Assembly: GCA_024195585.1 (NCBI GenBank)
Contig: SWBL01000168.1
Coordinates: 42,094 to 106,093, forward strand
Length of the DNA: 64,000 nucleotides
Direction of reading: 5' to 3'
Source: Aureobasidium sp. EXF-3400
Lineage: Eukaryota; Ascomycota; Dothideomycetes; Dothideales; Saccotheciaceae
The notes under the pieces were generated by a model. It did not search any database, was not told where the DNA came from, and saw only the letters and a program-made list of their open reading frames with translations. The translations under genes were made by a program, and so were the position numbers. Below, in pieces: positions 36,927 to 47,447 of this stretch. Within the stretch, counting starts at the first letter, position 1; each line of letters opens with the position of its first letter.

Positions 36927-39900
36927 TCAATTTCTGGGACCAGTGACCGTCTTCTGCACGACAAAGATCTTGACCTTTGTTCCGTCTTTCCTGTCAACCT
37001 CCTCTGTGAACAACTGGCCTTGATCTTCCAAATCTTCCACTCTCTGTTTTCTCTCTTGTCTGGCTTCTTCCTTGGCTTTGACAGCACTGAGAGTGGTCTT
37101 TCTGGCGCTACCCTCGACGTCTTCAGGCCAGAGCAGTTTGAACACTTTCTCGTTGGCTTTAATGTTCGCGAGACCAAACGTAGTGTAAATTTCGTCGTCT
37201 TCTTGGATTGTGGTGGTGAGAGTGGGTGTTGCCGTCTCCGAAATCGAGTCCGAGGCAATAGTAGAGGTTTCCTGTCTGACCGCAAACACTTTCTTGTGCA
37301 AGATACCTTTGTTCTCGAAAAGAGGTAGTTTGCCCTGGAACTCAGTGTGCAGTTGTCTCTGCACCCAAACTCGAACATGACCAGCAGGGACGTCGAGTTG
37401 AGCCCAAGACATATCGTGCTCGTCCATGCCTTGGTGCAGGCTTCTTTCCTGTTTAGGGTCGATCTTGATAGCTGATGCATTGCCGTAAGGACGCAAGATT
37501 TCGTTTGTGACGGCTACATTGGCTTCGTTGAGGTAAGTGTAGTCGCCACAGCCGATCTTGGTGTCGTTGTCTGGTTCTTCCTCGTCGATGAGCCATTGTT
37601 TGCGGTAGACTGTGTAGACGAAGTAGCTGAGCTCTTCTTCTTGGATGGTCTCTGGTGGCTCCTCTGCATCTTCTTCATCTTCATCCTTGCATTTATTAAG
37701 GTGCTTGTAGAGAGCTTGGATGGCAGCTGGTGGGAGTGATTTCCCTGCTGTTTGTGGGTGACCGTCGTCTCTCAGATTGCTGGATGGATTGGGCTTTCGT
37801 GATTTGCTGCGCTTGGCGGGAGTTCTCCTCTGCCCATTCTCGTCCTCTGCTTCTTCATCGTCATTGGAGAAGGTAAAGCCAGTGTCGGTCGCTCTGCCTT
37901 TGTTTCTTGATGCACCGGCAGCAGCGAGAGCGCGTCTGTGGGCTTCGGACTGAGCAGCCTTCAAATCACGCTCAGCCTTGACACGCAAAGCCTTTTCGTC
38001 TTTCAAGTTCTCCTTTTGGGTTTGAGCTTCCTCCTTCAGCTTCTGATACTTTTCCTGCACTTCAATCTTGAGTTTTAGCTGCTTCTCTTGTGCCTTGAGC
38101 TCTGCGGTTTTGGCGGCGGATTCCTCTTCCAGGGCCTTGACGCGTCCTTGAAACTCTGCTTCCTTCTCTCGAAACGTCGCTTCTTTCGTTGCCCAAACGA
38201 CTCTCTCTTCCTCCAAAGTGTCAGAAAGTCTTCTTGTATCAGCTTGAATCATCGAAGGTGGAATGACCGGTTGAGCGGTGGTAGTAGCTGGTGCCATAAA
38301 CTCAGCCTTGATGGGTTCCATGAACTGCCTCACCACCTCCTCCTCTATTGTTGCCTTTTTCTCCTGTTTCTCAAGCTTACGCTTTGCCTCGTAGAACCTC
38401 TGTCTAGTCTTGAGATTTTCGAGAACGTAGACTGTACCACTATAATCGAGAATCTCCTTGATCTGAGGCCAATCCAAGGGTTCTTTTCTATGTCTGTATT
38501 CCCATACTCGGTTGTCCAGATCGTCAGGCATGAAATTGAGCAACTGCTCTTCAGGAATCCTGCTGGTCAATGCTTGAACAGAACTCGATGTCGAAGATCC
38601 AGAAGACAGGTCCGGTTGAGAAGCATGGTGCCGTGCAATCGGCTGGGAGATGGGGATGATGGGAGCGATAGGATTAATGGGAGCGACGGGAGCGAAGGAG
38701 GCTACGGGCGTGTTGTAAACTGGAGAGGCCGATGCTGCAGTCCGAGCCGGGTCTACGGGATCTTCCTTTGACTGGCCACGTCGTGCTTTCTCGGTGTTGC
38801 TTTTGCGAGGTTTGACCGCAGCCAGGATATTCTTTGGAGCAGTGTAACCCTCCACCGGGACTTTCATGGATCTCCTCGGGCGACTATTGCCCATAGGAGT
38901 TGGTGATACTCCCGATGGACGTGGTTGAGGGCTTGCATACTCGTGACTCAGATGAGGTTGTTGGTTTGTCACTCGACCTGCAGACGGGATCTCGGGCACC
39001 TGTCGGAAGTCGAGTCTCGGGTTCTCTCTGAAGAATTCGTGAGCATCTCTTGGTTGTCCGTGACCAGATCCATGTTGCTTCTGACTTGTGTCCGGAAGGT
39101 TGGAACGAGGTCGATGACTCGTCGCGGGCTGATATTGGCTACTCACTCCTTCGAGTTGGCTGGACGGTTTGTACGGAAGCTGCTCACGGGTCGGTACAGA
39201 CACATGTTGCTTCTGAGTTGTGTGCTGAAGGTTTAAACGAGGTCGGTGGCTCGTCGCGGGCTGATGTTGGTTCTTCGCTCCCTCATTTTGGCTACGCATT
39301 TCGTACAGAAGCTGCTCACGAGTTGGTACAGACACATGTTGCTTCTGAGTTGTGCCCGCATGGTTTAACCGAGATCGATGGCTCGCCGCAGGCTGATGTT
39401 GATTATTCGCTCCTTGGAGTTGACTACGCACTTCGTACGGAAGCTGCTCACGAGTCGGTCCAATATACGAGTAGTTCTGGTCGGATCTTGTTTCTCGGGT
39501 CTGTGCAAAGTGTGACTGCTGGTCACCCCGATAGATCCCGAATGTGTCATCGGCTAGGCTGTTCTGGGTTTCTCTGTTGCTGTACTGCTGGCCAGCCGGA
39601 AATTTGGCTTGCGAGAAGCGAGTGTCATCATTGGTGTTGACGAACTGAGGTGAATATCTGTACCCGATATCCTCATCTTGAACCACGGCCTCGTCGGAAC
39701 CGCCATCACCACCCGAGTCGCTCTCTTCTTGAAAGACTGGCCGAGGTGCCAGCATTGATTTGCCCAGTCCTGACACGAGCTTCTGGTGTTCTTGCTGGCG
39801 ATCTTGTGTCTTTTGCTGAGCACTGGAAAGTGGACGTTCCACTGGTGTGTGCTGCTGCGAGCTGCCAGCCATAGAGTCGTTGTCAGCGTAGTGATCGATT

Positions 39901-40127
39901 TGATCGTAGTGATCGATTTGATCGTAGTCGGGTTCTGTCATCTGTTGCTGGTATAGGCCAGGGGGAGTTTGGGCATACATTGACTGGCCGTCGGTATGCT
40001 GAGAAAGACGATTTCTCTTGGACTCTCTTTCCTCTTCAATCATGCGTGAGATATCTGTGTTGGTATTGCTGCGCTTCTTCGATCTCTCTTTCTGGTTGGA
40101 GGTCGTGGACCTATAAGCAGGATCCAT
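36927..40127 (-). CDS. Unrecognised 1066-aa coiled-coil protein with three 44-residue repeats
   Basis: One uninterrupted exon. I do not recognise the family. The N-terminal 500 residues are Gln/Ser/Pro-rich and disordered, starting with basic stretches (KERSKKRSN, ESKRNR). Three tandem 44-residue repeats lie at about residues 220-351 (DNA about 39075-39470), each opening PTREQL and containing HQPA(A/T)SHR and QKQH. A small conserved-looking block sits near 535-590 (NFMPDDLDNRVWEYRHRKEP). A long charged coiled coil covers about 590-745. A C-terminal folded region (~810-1066) has ELSYFVYTVYRKQWLIDEEE, HDMSWAQLDVP and VWVQRQLHTEF and is probably the functional domain. It ends in a second coiled coil (KEEARQERKQRVEDLEDQ). 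Nuclear or cytoskeletal scaffolding is possible but not shown. It lies directly downstream of the repeat locus. Confidence 0.8.
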   Translation of the reverse strand: MDPAYRSTTSNQKERSKKRSNTNTDISRMIEEERESKRNRLSQHTDGQSMYAQTPPGLYQQQMTEPDYDQIDHYDQIDHYADNDSMAGSSQQHTPVERPLSSAQQKTQDRQQEHQKLVSGLGKSMLAPRPVFQEESDSGGDGGSDEAVVQDEDIGYRYSPQFVNTNDDTRFSQAKFPAGQQYSNRETQNSLADDTFGIYRGDQQSHFAQTRETRSDQNYSYIGPTREQLPYEVRSQLQGANNQHQPAASHRSRLNHAGTTQKQHVSVPTREQLLYEMRSQNEGAKNQHQPATSHRPRLNLQHTTQKQHVSVPTREQLPYKPSSQLEGVSSQYQPATSHRPRSNLPDTSQKQHGSGHGQPRDAHEFFRENPRLDFRQVPEIPSAGRVTNQQPHLSHEYASPQPRPSGVSPTPMGNSRPRRSMKVPVEGYTAPKNILAAVKPRKSNTEKARRGQSKEDPVDPARTAASASPVYNTPVASFAPVAPINPIAPIIPISQPIARHHASQPDLSSGSSTSSSVQALTSRIPEEQLLNFMPDDLDNRVWEYRHRKEPLDWPQIKEILDYSGTVYVLENLKTRQRFYEAKRKLEKQEKKATIEEEVVRQFMEPIKAEFMAPATTTAQPVIPPSMIQADTRRLSDTLEEERVVWATKEATFREKEAEFQGRVKALEEESAAKTAELKAQEKQLKLKIEVQEKYQKLKEEAQTQKENLKDEKALRVKAERDLKAAQSEAHRRALAAAGASRNKGRATDTGFTFSNDDEEAEDENGQRRTPAKRSKSRKPNPSSNLRDDGHPQTAGKSLPPAAIQALYKHLNKCKDEDEEDAEEPPETIQEEELSYFVYTVYRKQWLIDEEEPDNDTKIGCGDYTYLNEANVAVTNEILRPYGNASAIKIDPKQERSLHQGMDEHDMSWAQLDVPAGHVRVWVQRQLHTEFQGKLPLFENKGILHKKVFAVRQETSTIASDSISETATPTLTTTIQEDDEIYTTFGLANIKANEKVFKLLWPEDVEGSARKTTLSAVKAKEEARQERKQRVEDLEDQGQLFTEEVDRKDGTKVKIFVVQKTVTGPRN
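39075..39470 (-). repeat. Three in-frame 132-bp tandem repeats inside a coding region
   Basis: Three consecutive units of 44 codons each within the coiled-coil gene. The copies share the PTREQL opening, HQPA(A/T)SHR core and QKQH end, with substitutions scattered between them and no gaps. The lack of frame disruption suggests they are maintained as protein. Confidence 0.85.
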
Positions 40128-40379
40128 GATGAGAAAAAGAGAACGGATCCGGTATGAGTTGATGAAAAAAGAAGGGAGTATCTGGCTTTGGAAGAAGGAA
40201 GTGCGGAACCGAAATGCCTAAGTGAGAGACGAAGCTGAGTATAGTCGGAGTGTCTTGGTCAATGACGAAGAACCAAATCGGAATGACTTTGTGTATTAAG
40301 CTCAACCCACAATACAAAGAGGAGGTCCAGGCGTGGGGGAATAGTCGTGAAATATGGTATTCTGCGAGCGTAAGTGCCA

Positions 40380-41430
40380 CGGAGTTGTACACGCTCCGCG
40401 GTAAGTCGATCGGAAGATGTATAAGGAATTGAATTCGTAGTCGCGGGCGGGGTGGAAGATGGTTGCGCTGGTCAAGTTGAGTCCTGGTGAGAGCTGTCTC
40501 GATGTGAATGACGCTCCGCGCTGACTCGCGCAGCAAATACCCTGTAAATACAATGGGAGAAGTCTCCGGCCGGCTTTTATGAGCGAGGTGAAGGAGGGCC
40601 AGGCGCTGGCAGTGGTGTGTTTTTTGGCAAGAGCTATTCAGATATTGACTCACGCTCCGCGCGGCTTCACGCGGCAACTACCCTGTCAGTACAATAGGAG
40701 AACTGTACAGCCGGTCTTTATGAGTGAGATGAAGGAGGGTTGCGCTGATTGAGTAAGACGGATTCTGGTAAGAGCTGTCAAGTTGTCAATACACGCTCTG
40801 CGCTAATTCGCGTGACAATCAGGCTGTGAAAACACTAGGAGAAGTGTACAGGCGGTCTTTATGAGTGAGGTGAAGTAGAGCTACGTTGTTTAAGTTGAGT
40901 CCTGGCAACAGCTGTCCCGATGTTGATACACGTTCTGCGCTACTTCACGCGACAACAACGTTTGTGGATACAATGGGAGGAGTATCCAGCTAGTGTTTTC
41001 GAGCGAGGCAGACAAGCGATAATCTGGTAGTGTACTATCCTCGATGGCAGTGTTTGTAAGAACTCGCGTTCTGCGCTGATTCGGGGAGGATATTGGTACA
41101 GTCACAATAGTGGGGAGAGTCTTAAGCCAGTCTTTGTGAGCGAGGTGAAGCAGGGTCAAGCACTGGCGATGGTTTGTCTTGACAAAAGCTGCTCCGATGT
41201 TGGGAAATGCTCCGCACGGATTCGTGCGAGAAGAGTGTAGGGTAGACCCGGGGAGAAAGACTTTGCCCAGCTTCGTAGGCGAGGTGAATGAATGTCAAAT
41301 CGTTAGTGAATGTGTCCAGATTGTAGTTCGTAGTGGAACTAGCACTCCGCTCCTATTCGAGTGAGGAAGTTGCAGTGAGAACAACGGGGAGAAGTCTCCT
41401 ATGTTTTGGTGAGGCGAAGTGAATATAAAG
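40380..41430. repeat. Tandem array of ~140-bp units, each with a short hairpin
   Basis: Seven diverged units plus a degenerate one. The recurrent anchor (CTCCGCGC...TTCGCG type) lies near 40391, 40511, 40653, 40794, 40931, 41065, 41209 and 41343, a period of about 120-144 bp. Each unit has, in order, an AGCTGT(C)...GATGTTGA block, the GC-rich inverted repeat, a block like ACAATGGGAGAAGT, and a block like GGTCTTTATGAGTGAGGTGAAG. The central hairpin reads CGCACG-GATT-CGTGCG in the unit at 41209, CGCGCG/CACGCG at 40653, and CGCTCC/CGAGTG at 41343. On the minus strand two neighbouring units also share a reading frame, interrupted by a stop, so a decayed coding repeat is an alternative. Confidence 0.85.
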
Positions 41431-41479
41431 TCGGCAGGGGATTCTCCCTGTTCGTTGATTCCGTGTTGGAAGGTGCGCC

Positions 41480-42240
41480 CTGAAGCAACTATAGAAATGC
41501 ACAATAGTATCAGGAAGGAGCAGCTTTCCAGAGAAAGTCAACACCTTTGCACGCTTTCTTTAGACGATCGCTGATTCTCAAAACGTTTGTGCATTGTTGT
41601 AGTTTGAAACCTGGAACTGGAGATTTAGTGCAATACAGCAAAATTCTGTGAAACAACGAACCTCGGAGTTCCTGCATCTCACACTGCGAATGTCATGTAG
41701 CACATGACTATCAAAGTGCAGAGTGTTGTTCAGGAACAGAGTATTATCCATTGAGAGCAGCGTATGCTCGAGCTCTCTCTGGACACACCTACAGACCGTG
41801 TTCCACTGTGCATTTTAATAGTGCAAAAACTGCTTCGTATCAAATTTGGGAGTTTCAAAAAGTTGCTTGCTACATCCCTGAGTTGCGTGATTCTGTAGTA
41901 TGTCAGCTATCAAAATGCACAATAATCTTCTGAAACAAAGAGCTTCCATTGAGATGCATCACTTTGAGGAATTCTCTTTGGACACAACTCAGAGTATGAA
42001 GATCATTGTGCATTTTGATAGCTCATGAATCGCTCTGCTTCCCAGATGAGAGCGACAGACTGGAGCCCTGGAAACTGTTATCTCACTTCGCTTCCTCTGG
42101 ACATACCTCTGATTTTCTGCAGCTATCAAGATGCACAAATGTTTCCAGTCTTGGGTAGCGTCCACTGAGAGCCATCACTCCACCAGCTTTCTCTGGACAC
42201 TGTCGCATTTAGTAAAATACTGTGCATTGTTATAGCTTAC
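41480..42240. repeat. Eight copies of a 16-19 bp motif in strictly alternating orientation
   Basis: Motif AGCTATCAAAATGCACAAT and variants. Forward copies begin near 41489, 41707, 41905 and 42121. Reverse-complement copies begin near 41588, 41805, 42005 and 42220. Within each forward/reverse pair the distance is 98-100 bp, and pairs recur every 198-218 bp. The copies at 41905 and 42005 are exact reverse complements over 19 bp. A second element, TCTCTGGACA-like, recurs between them (near 41776, 41980, 42100 and 42190). Confidence 0.85.
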
Positions 42241-42342
42241 CTATCACTGTGCATCGATGTTGGAGAGGGAGAAGGATGCGGAGCAACAGACTTTGATTTT
42301 CATATCCCATACAAATGCATATAAACACGAACCTTGAGGCCT

Positions 42343-45300
42343 CTAGTTCCTGCTACTGGCCATCTCACCATATCTTCCTCTTTCTCTCGTTGTGTCGTAA
42401 GCCTGCAACACTCTGGCTTGTGATTCATCGGTTTGCGAAAAGGCATAACCACGTTGTTTGCGCATGCGCTGTACTTGACGAACCTTGCGGATCGCCTTCT
42501 GGAATTGCTCCATCCTATTTGGGCGTTAGTAAGCGATCTGCACACATGGTAAATAGCAAACACATACCTTGGTCGGTAATCCTGGATGTTGTATTTCTGG
42601 ATCTCCTGGACGTGATGGTAGGCTTGGGGGTAGTACATGCGCTTGGCGTACTTCCAGGCATAATCTCTGAGAAGGCAAAGGACGGGAACGACAATGATTG
42701 TCAGCCAGAATGTGACGCTGGGGAAGAGTCTTGGAACAACGCCAGCATATTCCATGCTGAATCCAAGCTTGGGTGCAACAGTCGCATAGATGGGCAGGAA
42801 GATGAACCAGACTGCGAGACTGCCAGGGATGGCAATGACAGTGTATTTGGTCCAGAGGTTGGTGATGAGTGCTGCTTTGCCGAGAGTAGTGATCAGGCCA
42901 GCTGTGTAAAGAGCGGTTCCCCACACCCAGTGTCCAGCAATCTTACCATCACTTTGTGGCAGATCATACAGGAAGATGAGTTCAGATACAAAGTAGAGAA
43001 TAAGAGAGTGGTAGAAACCGTTTGCTACCCAGCTGAAGAAGGAATGCATTCTGAAGAACACACCCTTCTGACTGAGTTGGTAAAGTTGAGGGTACCGATC
43101 GAGCAAACGAGCTGAGACGTACTGATCGAAGATACCAAGGACAAAGGGCGGCATGACTGTGAAGAGAACGTTGTAGAAACTCATCGTCCAGGACTCGAAG
43201 ATGACCTCTCCGGAGAAACCGTTTTGGAAGGAGTACCAGAACTGAGTCATGAAGAGTGCCGTGTTCTTGTAGTAGAAGTACAAGATCATCTTGGAGATTC
43301 TTTGATACGACCAGGCTCCGTGCACAAGCAACAGCTTACGAAGGTAGCGGAATTGTGCGATGGAAACGTCGGCCGAACGTGCTGCTTGAAGACCTTCAAC
43401 ACCAGAGATACCGATGCCGATATGTGCTGCTTGAATCATCGAGACATCGTTAGCGCCATCACCAATAGCCAGGAGAATGGCTTTCTTGTGACGCTTGACA
43501 AGCTTGACGACGAGGGCTTTTTGCAGGGGCGAGACGCGACTATATATGGTCAGCAGGTGTTGTCAGTAAGGAAAGATAAGATGCATACCAGCAGATTACA
43601 GCTTTGCAGACAACGGCCAAGTCCAGGAACATCTTCTCCATGTCTTTTTCGAGGGCAAAAGTGAGAGACTTGCCATCGATGACAAGTGCCAGAGTTTCGA
43701 TTGTAGCACCGGTATTGAACTGACTCTGCACGGCACTCAGCTTCTTTTGCAGGTTATCTCTAGTAGCGGCTGCATTTTCTTCGTTGACAATAAGAAGAGT
43801 CATGTCTTCACTGATCAGCTTGCAACTCATGCCGATGTTGATAGCAGTCTCTTGTCTGTCTCCAGTCAGGACCCAGATCTTGATACCAGCTGTTTGTAAG
43901 GTGTGAATAGTGTCTGGTACGCCATCTTGCAGTTTGTCTTCAATGGCTGTTGCGCCGAGCAGAGTGAAGTCATGCTCGATGAGTTCAGCTGCCTTGTCCA
44001 TTTCTTCAGCTCGGTTGCCTCCAACGGTGGTCGCAGCTTCGCTGAAGACTCGCTGCCATTGTTTGAACTCCTCTTCTGGGACCTCGCGCATAGCGAGACA
44101 CAGAGTTCTCAGTCCTTCGGCAGCATATTCTTCAAGATGTTGCAGGGTAGCCTCAACAAATGGGTTATCACCACCTAGACGTTCCAGAATGACGGTATCA
44201 GCACCTTTGCAGTAGCATCTGATCTTGCCGTCAGGACATCTGAAGAGGGTCGACATGCGCTTTCTGGTGGAGTTAAACTCGCAGACTGCCAATAGTTCGT
44301 ACTCAAATTGCTCGCCAGAGACCTCAATCATGACTGAGCGCGGTTTGCGTGCGATGAACTTGTATCCGAGCGTAACAGCACCTTCAACCAAAGCACCCTC
44401 ATCAGGCGAAGCTGCTTGATACTTGATTTTGCCACCCTTGTCTGCGCCCGTCTCGGGAATGACAGTATGACAAGTGGACAATAAAGTCAAGAACTGGTTG
44501 ATGATCTCACGAGATGGGTGGTTTCTTCGGTTGTGCTCCAGACGAGTGAAGTCGAATATGCCCATATCTCCATCCTCTCCAGTTGATCTTCTATCTTCCG
44601 GAACTTCATCAGCGTACTGAATACCAGCAATAGAACTTTGTCTGAATTCCATCATATTGCACGTAAGAGTTCCTGTCTTGTCGGAGAAGATGTATTCGAC
44701 CTGACCCAGTTCTTCGACCAGAGAGGATGTCCTGCAGTTAGCAGGTGTATCCGTCTTGTCGTAGTAAATATCAAGATCCGAGCTGATGAGAATGGCTTGC
44801 CAGTACTTGATGATTTCAATCGTAACGAAGAGCGAGATGGGAACCAAGTTTGAGTAGAGGACCCAGTTGGTGAAGAAGTCGCTAAAAAACTGCTTTCCAC
44901 CGTTGACATGAGTTGGGTATCTCAGATACCACAGCTTTTGGCCTGAGGTGGCACGCTTCGCGAGATCACCGATAGAACTGATGACACTGAGAGTGACAAG
45001 AATACCACCAAGCATAAGGATTTGAAGGTTCACCAAGCGTTCGACGGCGGTCTTCTTTATCGGTGTGGCAGTAGCGTTACGCATGAGTTTAGTCTCATGA
45101 CCGGTAAAGACGACGATTCCATGAACCCAGGGAGTGTTCCTCAGAGTAGCGCCACGTAAAAGAAGCTGCTCAGGGTTCAAAGGAAGCTCTTTCTCACCAC
45201 CACCAGATTGCATCGTCATGGTCGCCTCATATGTGTAAAGACTACTGTTGGGTGTCTCGGAGCGAATTTTACCACCGAGTCTGCTGATATCAGCAGAACT

Positions 45301-46500
45301 CACGAGGTTGGCAGTCTCTGGGATAGCCTGTTTGATCTTCAAGTTCGTCTCGCCGTCGAGGTTCGCTGTTTCAATGTAGCATAGACCTTCAGGTTCCGAA
45401 CTGGCTAGCAGAACGAGATCTGCCGGGAAAGGTTCTTCGGATTCCACACGGACAACATCTCCAACTGCTATGTTGATCCAGTTGCTGTCCTCAAAAGTCG
45501 AGCCTCGCAAGACACGGGCTTTTGAAGTATTGAGTTGTTTGTCCTGAGACTTTCTGCGCGAGTCTTCAACCATTTCCTTACCAGCTGAAACCAAGAGGAC
45601 GATTCCTAGCGGCACAATGGTGGTGTATCTACTTGTGGGCGAAACACCAGGGATTTGTTGCAAAATTGCAGTGAACAAGAAGAACAAGTTGGCATACTTG
45701 GAGAACTGCTCAAACAAGAACTTTGGCAAGAAAGTAGCAAAGTTGTACTTGGAGGTCGAGACGTGATTGTCCACATACTTGTTGGCAGCGTTTGCAGGAG
45801 GGTTATTGAGATGGATTATGCGAGGACCAGTAGCATTAGGATCCGGACCTGAACGACCAAGGCCAAATTTGAACTTAGCTCCCGGTGTGCGCTTCGCAGG
45901 TGGAGGAGCAGATGGTGGAGCGTCAACACTGCCAGAAGGACCATGAGATGAACGAGCACCAGCTTCGGTCAAGGGCAGGTCCATTTCTGAATAGCCGCCA
46001 GTGTTGGCACCGAACATGTTCTTGGCGCGATCTACGATGCTTCCTCCAATACCCATTATGCTGTTCCTATTGCGGCCATGGCTGGTGAAGCGTGATTCAT
46101 GCAAGCCTGGCATATTGTCTTCGTCTACACCTCCTCCCGCTGCGTAGTAGTCTCTGTCGTCATGCATGTCGTCCAGATCCGAATAAGGTTGGTAGTTGTT
46201 CAAATCACTGGTCTGCGAGTATTGTCTTCCCATGGTGCCGTGCATAGGAGCATGCAAGCCAGTGGCACTCGGGGCGCCAGGACCTCCAGGCAGACCAGCT
46301 GTCGAAGAGGAACCCACAAAGTCATCGTAACTAGTCGAGGCACGAGGGGCATCGGAAGAGTCTATGTTGTGGTGGAGGAGCAGGTGGTCGTCATCGGTAG
46401 GCGGGGGTTTGCCAGAATTGTAAATTGGCTGGTCATCCAAGTCAAGAAGAAGGTCGGAATTGGCAGACGGAGACGCCTGACCATGGAGTCTCCCGGCCAT
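42343..46500 (-). CDS. DRS2: Drs2-type P4-ATPase, aminophospholipid flippase
   Basis: Exons in gene order 46500-43589, 43539-42568 and 42514-42343 give 1351 aa. The N-terminal ~220 residues are disordered. The flippase core follows: NKYVDNHVSTSKYNFATFLP, membrane segment LFFLFTAILQQIPGVSPTSRYT, the actuator motif LDGETN, the phosphorylation motif DKTGTLTCNMMEF (Asp near 607), LTGDRQETAINI, and the hinge GDGANDVSMIQAAHIGIGI near 995, then the last membrane segments. The spliced C-terminal tail contains RMRKQRGYAFSQTDE and YDTTRERGRYGEM, which identify the Drs2 branch; the GYAFS segment is part of the autoinhibitory, PI4P-responsive tail. It moves phosphatidylserine and phosphatidylethanolamine to the cytosolic leaflet at the trans-Golgi and works with a Cdc50 subunit. 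Confidence 0.96.
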
Positions 46501-47447
46501 ATTGATGGGCAGGAAGTGTGGGCAATGCGCGCGCGGTTCCTAAGTGTCGCGTCGAGGGGAGAGTATTCGAAAGGTGGCTTGCGGATCAATACGGGGTGGG
46601 TGAGGCAGATGCGACCATTCGGTAGTCGGCGGTAAGGCTTCGCTGAGCAGAGACGAGGCAGCCAAGAGGTGAGGAGCAGGATGTCAAGGGCGACGTGGAT
46701 GGAATTGCGAGGGCATGAAGGCTCTCCGGTGGGTCGACGTGTCGAGGACGAGATGAAAATAGCAATGGGCTGTGTAGCTGTGGCCTGCCTCGTTCTGAAG
46801 CGTTGCGCGTAGCAAGCACGCTTGCGCCTGCCCTACCCACGGCTGCGACTTCCGATTGCATTCAGGAGGTGCAGAACTGGCAGCTCCACTCCGGAGACCC
46901 TTGCCAAGACACGCATCAGCACTTGCTTGCACATGGTTTAGGCAGGGTTGTACCCACCGCATCGTCGAATTGAACTTGTTATAGCTCCCACGCGCCCATT
47001 TCCTGCTCAAGACATTATAAACTTGTTCTCTGGGTCGTAACTGTTCCATATCTACCTTGGTAGAAAGTATCTAATGGTTTGTGCAGGTATAAACATCTCT
47101 GGTGCAAGATCCGTGATTTCCATAAATCTCACAGTCATGTAATGGAGCAACTGGAATCAAGACATGTGGCTTCCATAAGACATCTCCCACCAATTTTTGT
47201 CCCGGACTCCATAGCAGGTGTAGATCAACAAGATACAACCACTGAAACGATCGACCATTTCTTACTAAAAAGCTAGACAGTGTCCAATAGAATGCCGGAC
47301 AGTGCTTGTGAATGCAGGTGATTGAGCAAGCGCACAGACCGCGTGACGCTAATGGATGCCACTTTCCCCCACAAGAAACGCGACCTTCTCGTATAGACGC
47401 GCTCACTTTCCTTTGAACAGCAATTAAGGCAACTACGACGGCACATT
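46501..47447. promoter_or_regulatory. Divergent promoter region, Drs2 / DDT-WHIM gene
   Basis: 947 bp between divergent starts. GC-rich near Drs2 and AT-richer towards 47270. No RNA gene, repeat or plausible ORF recognised. Confidence 0.35.

Larger units (their letters stand above)
40128..42342. other. Intergenic repeat locus between the coiled-coil gene and Drs2
   Basis: 2.2 kb between two minus-strand genes. It is filled by two distinct repeat arrays, described separately (40380-41430 and 41480-42240). The first 250 bp next to the coiled-coil gene should hold its promoter and leader. Confidence 0.6.

Noticed and set aside
36758..37480. 240-codon minus-strand ORF at the end of the coiled-coil gene
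   Set aside because: It is a shifted frame of the coiled-coil gene. Arg/Ser-rich composition is typical of a shadow frame.
41480..42240. CRISPR-like array
   Set aside because: The repeats alternate in orientation, vary in sequence, and lie in a spliced eukaryotic genome, so this is not CRISPR.
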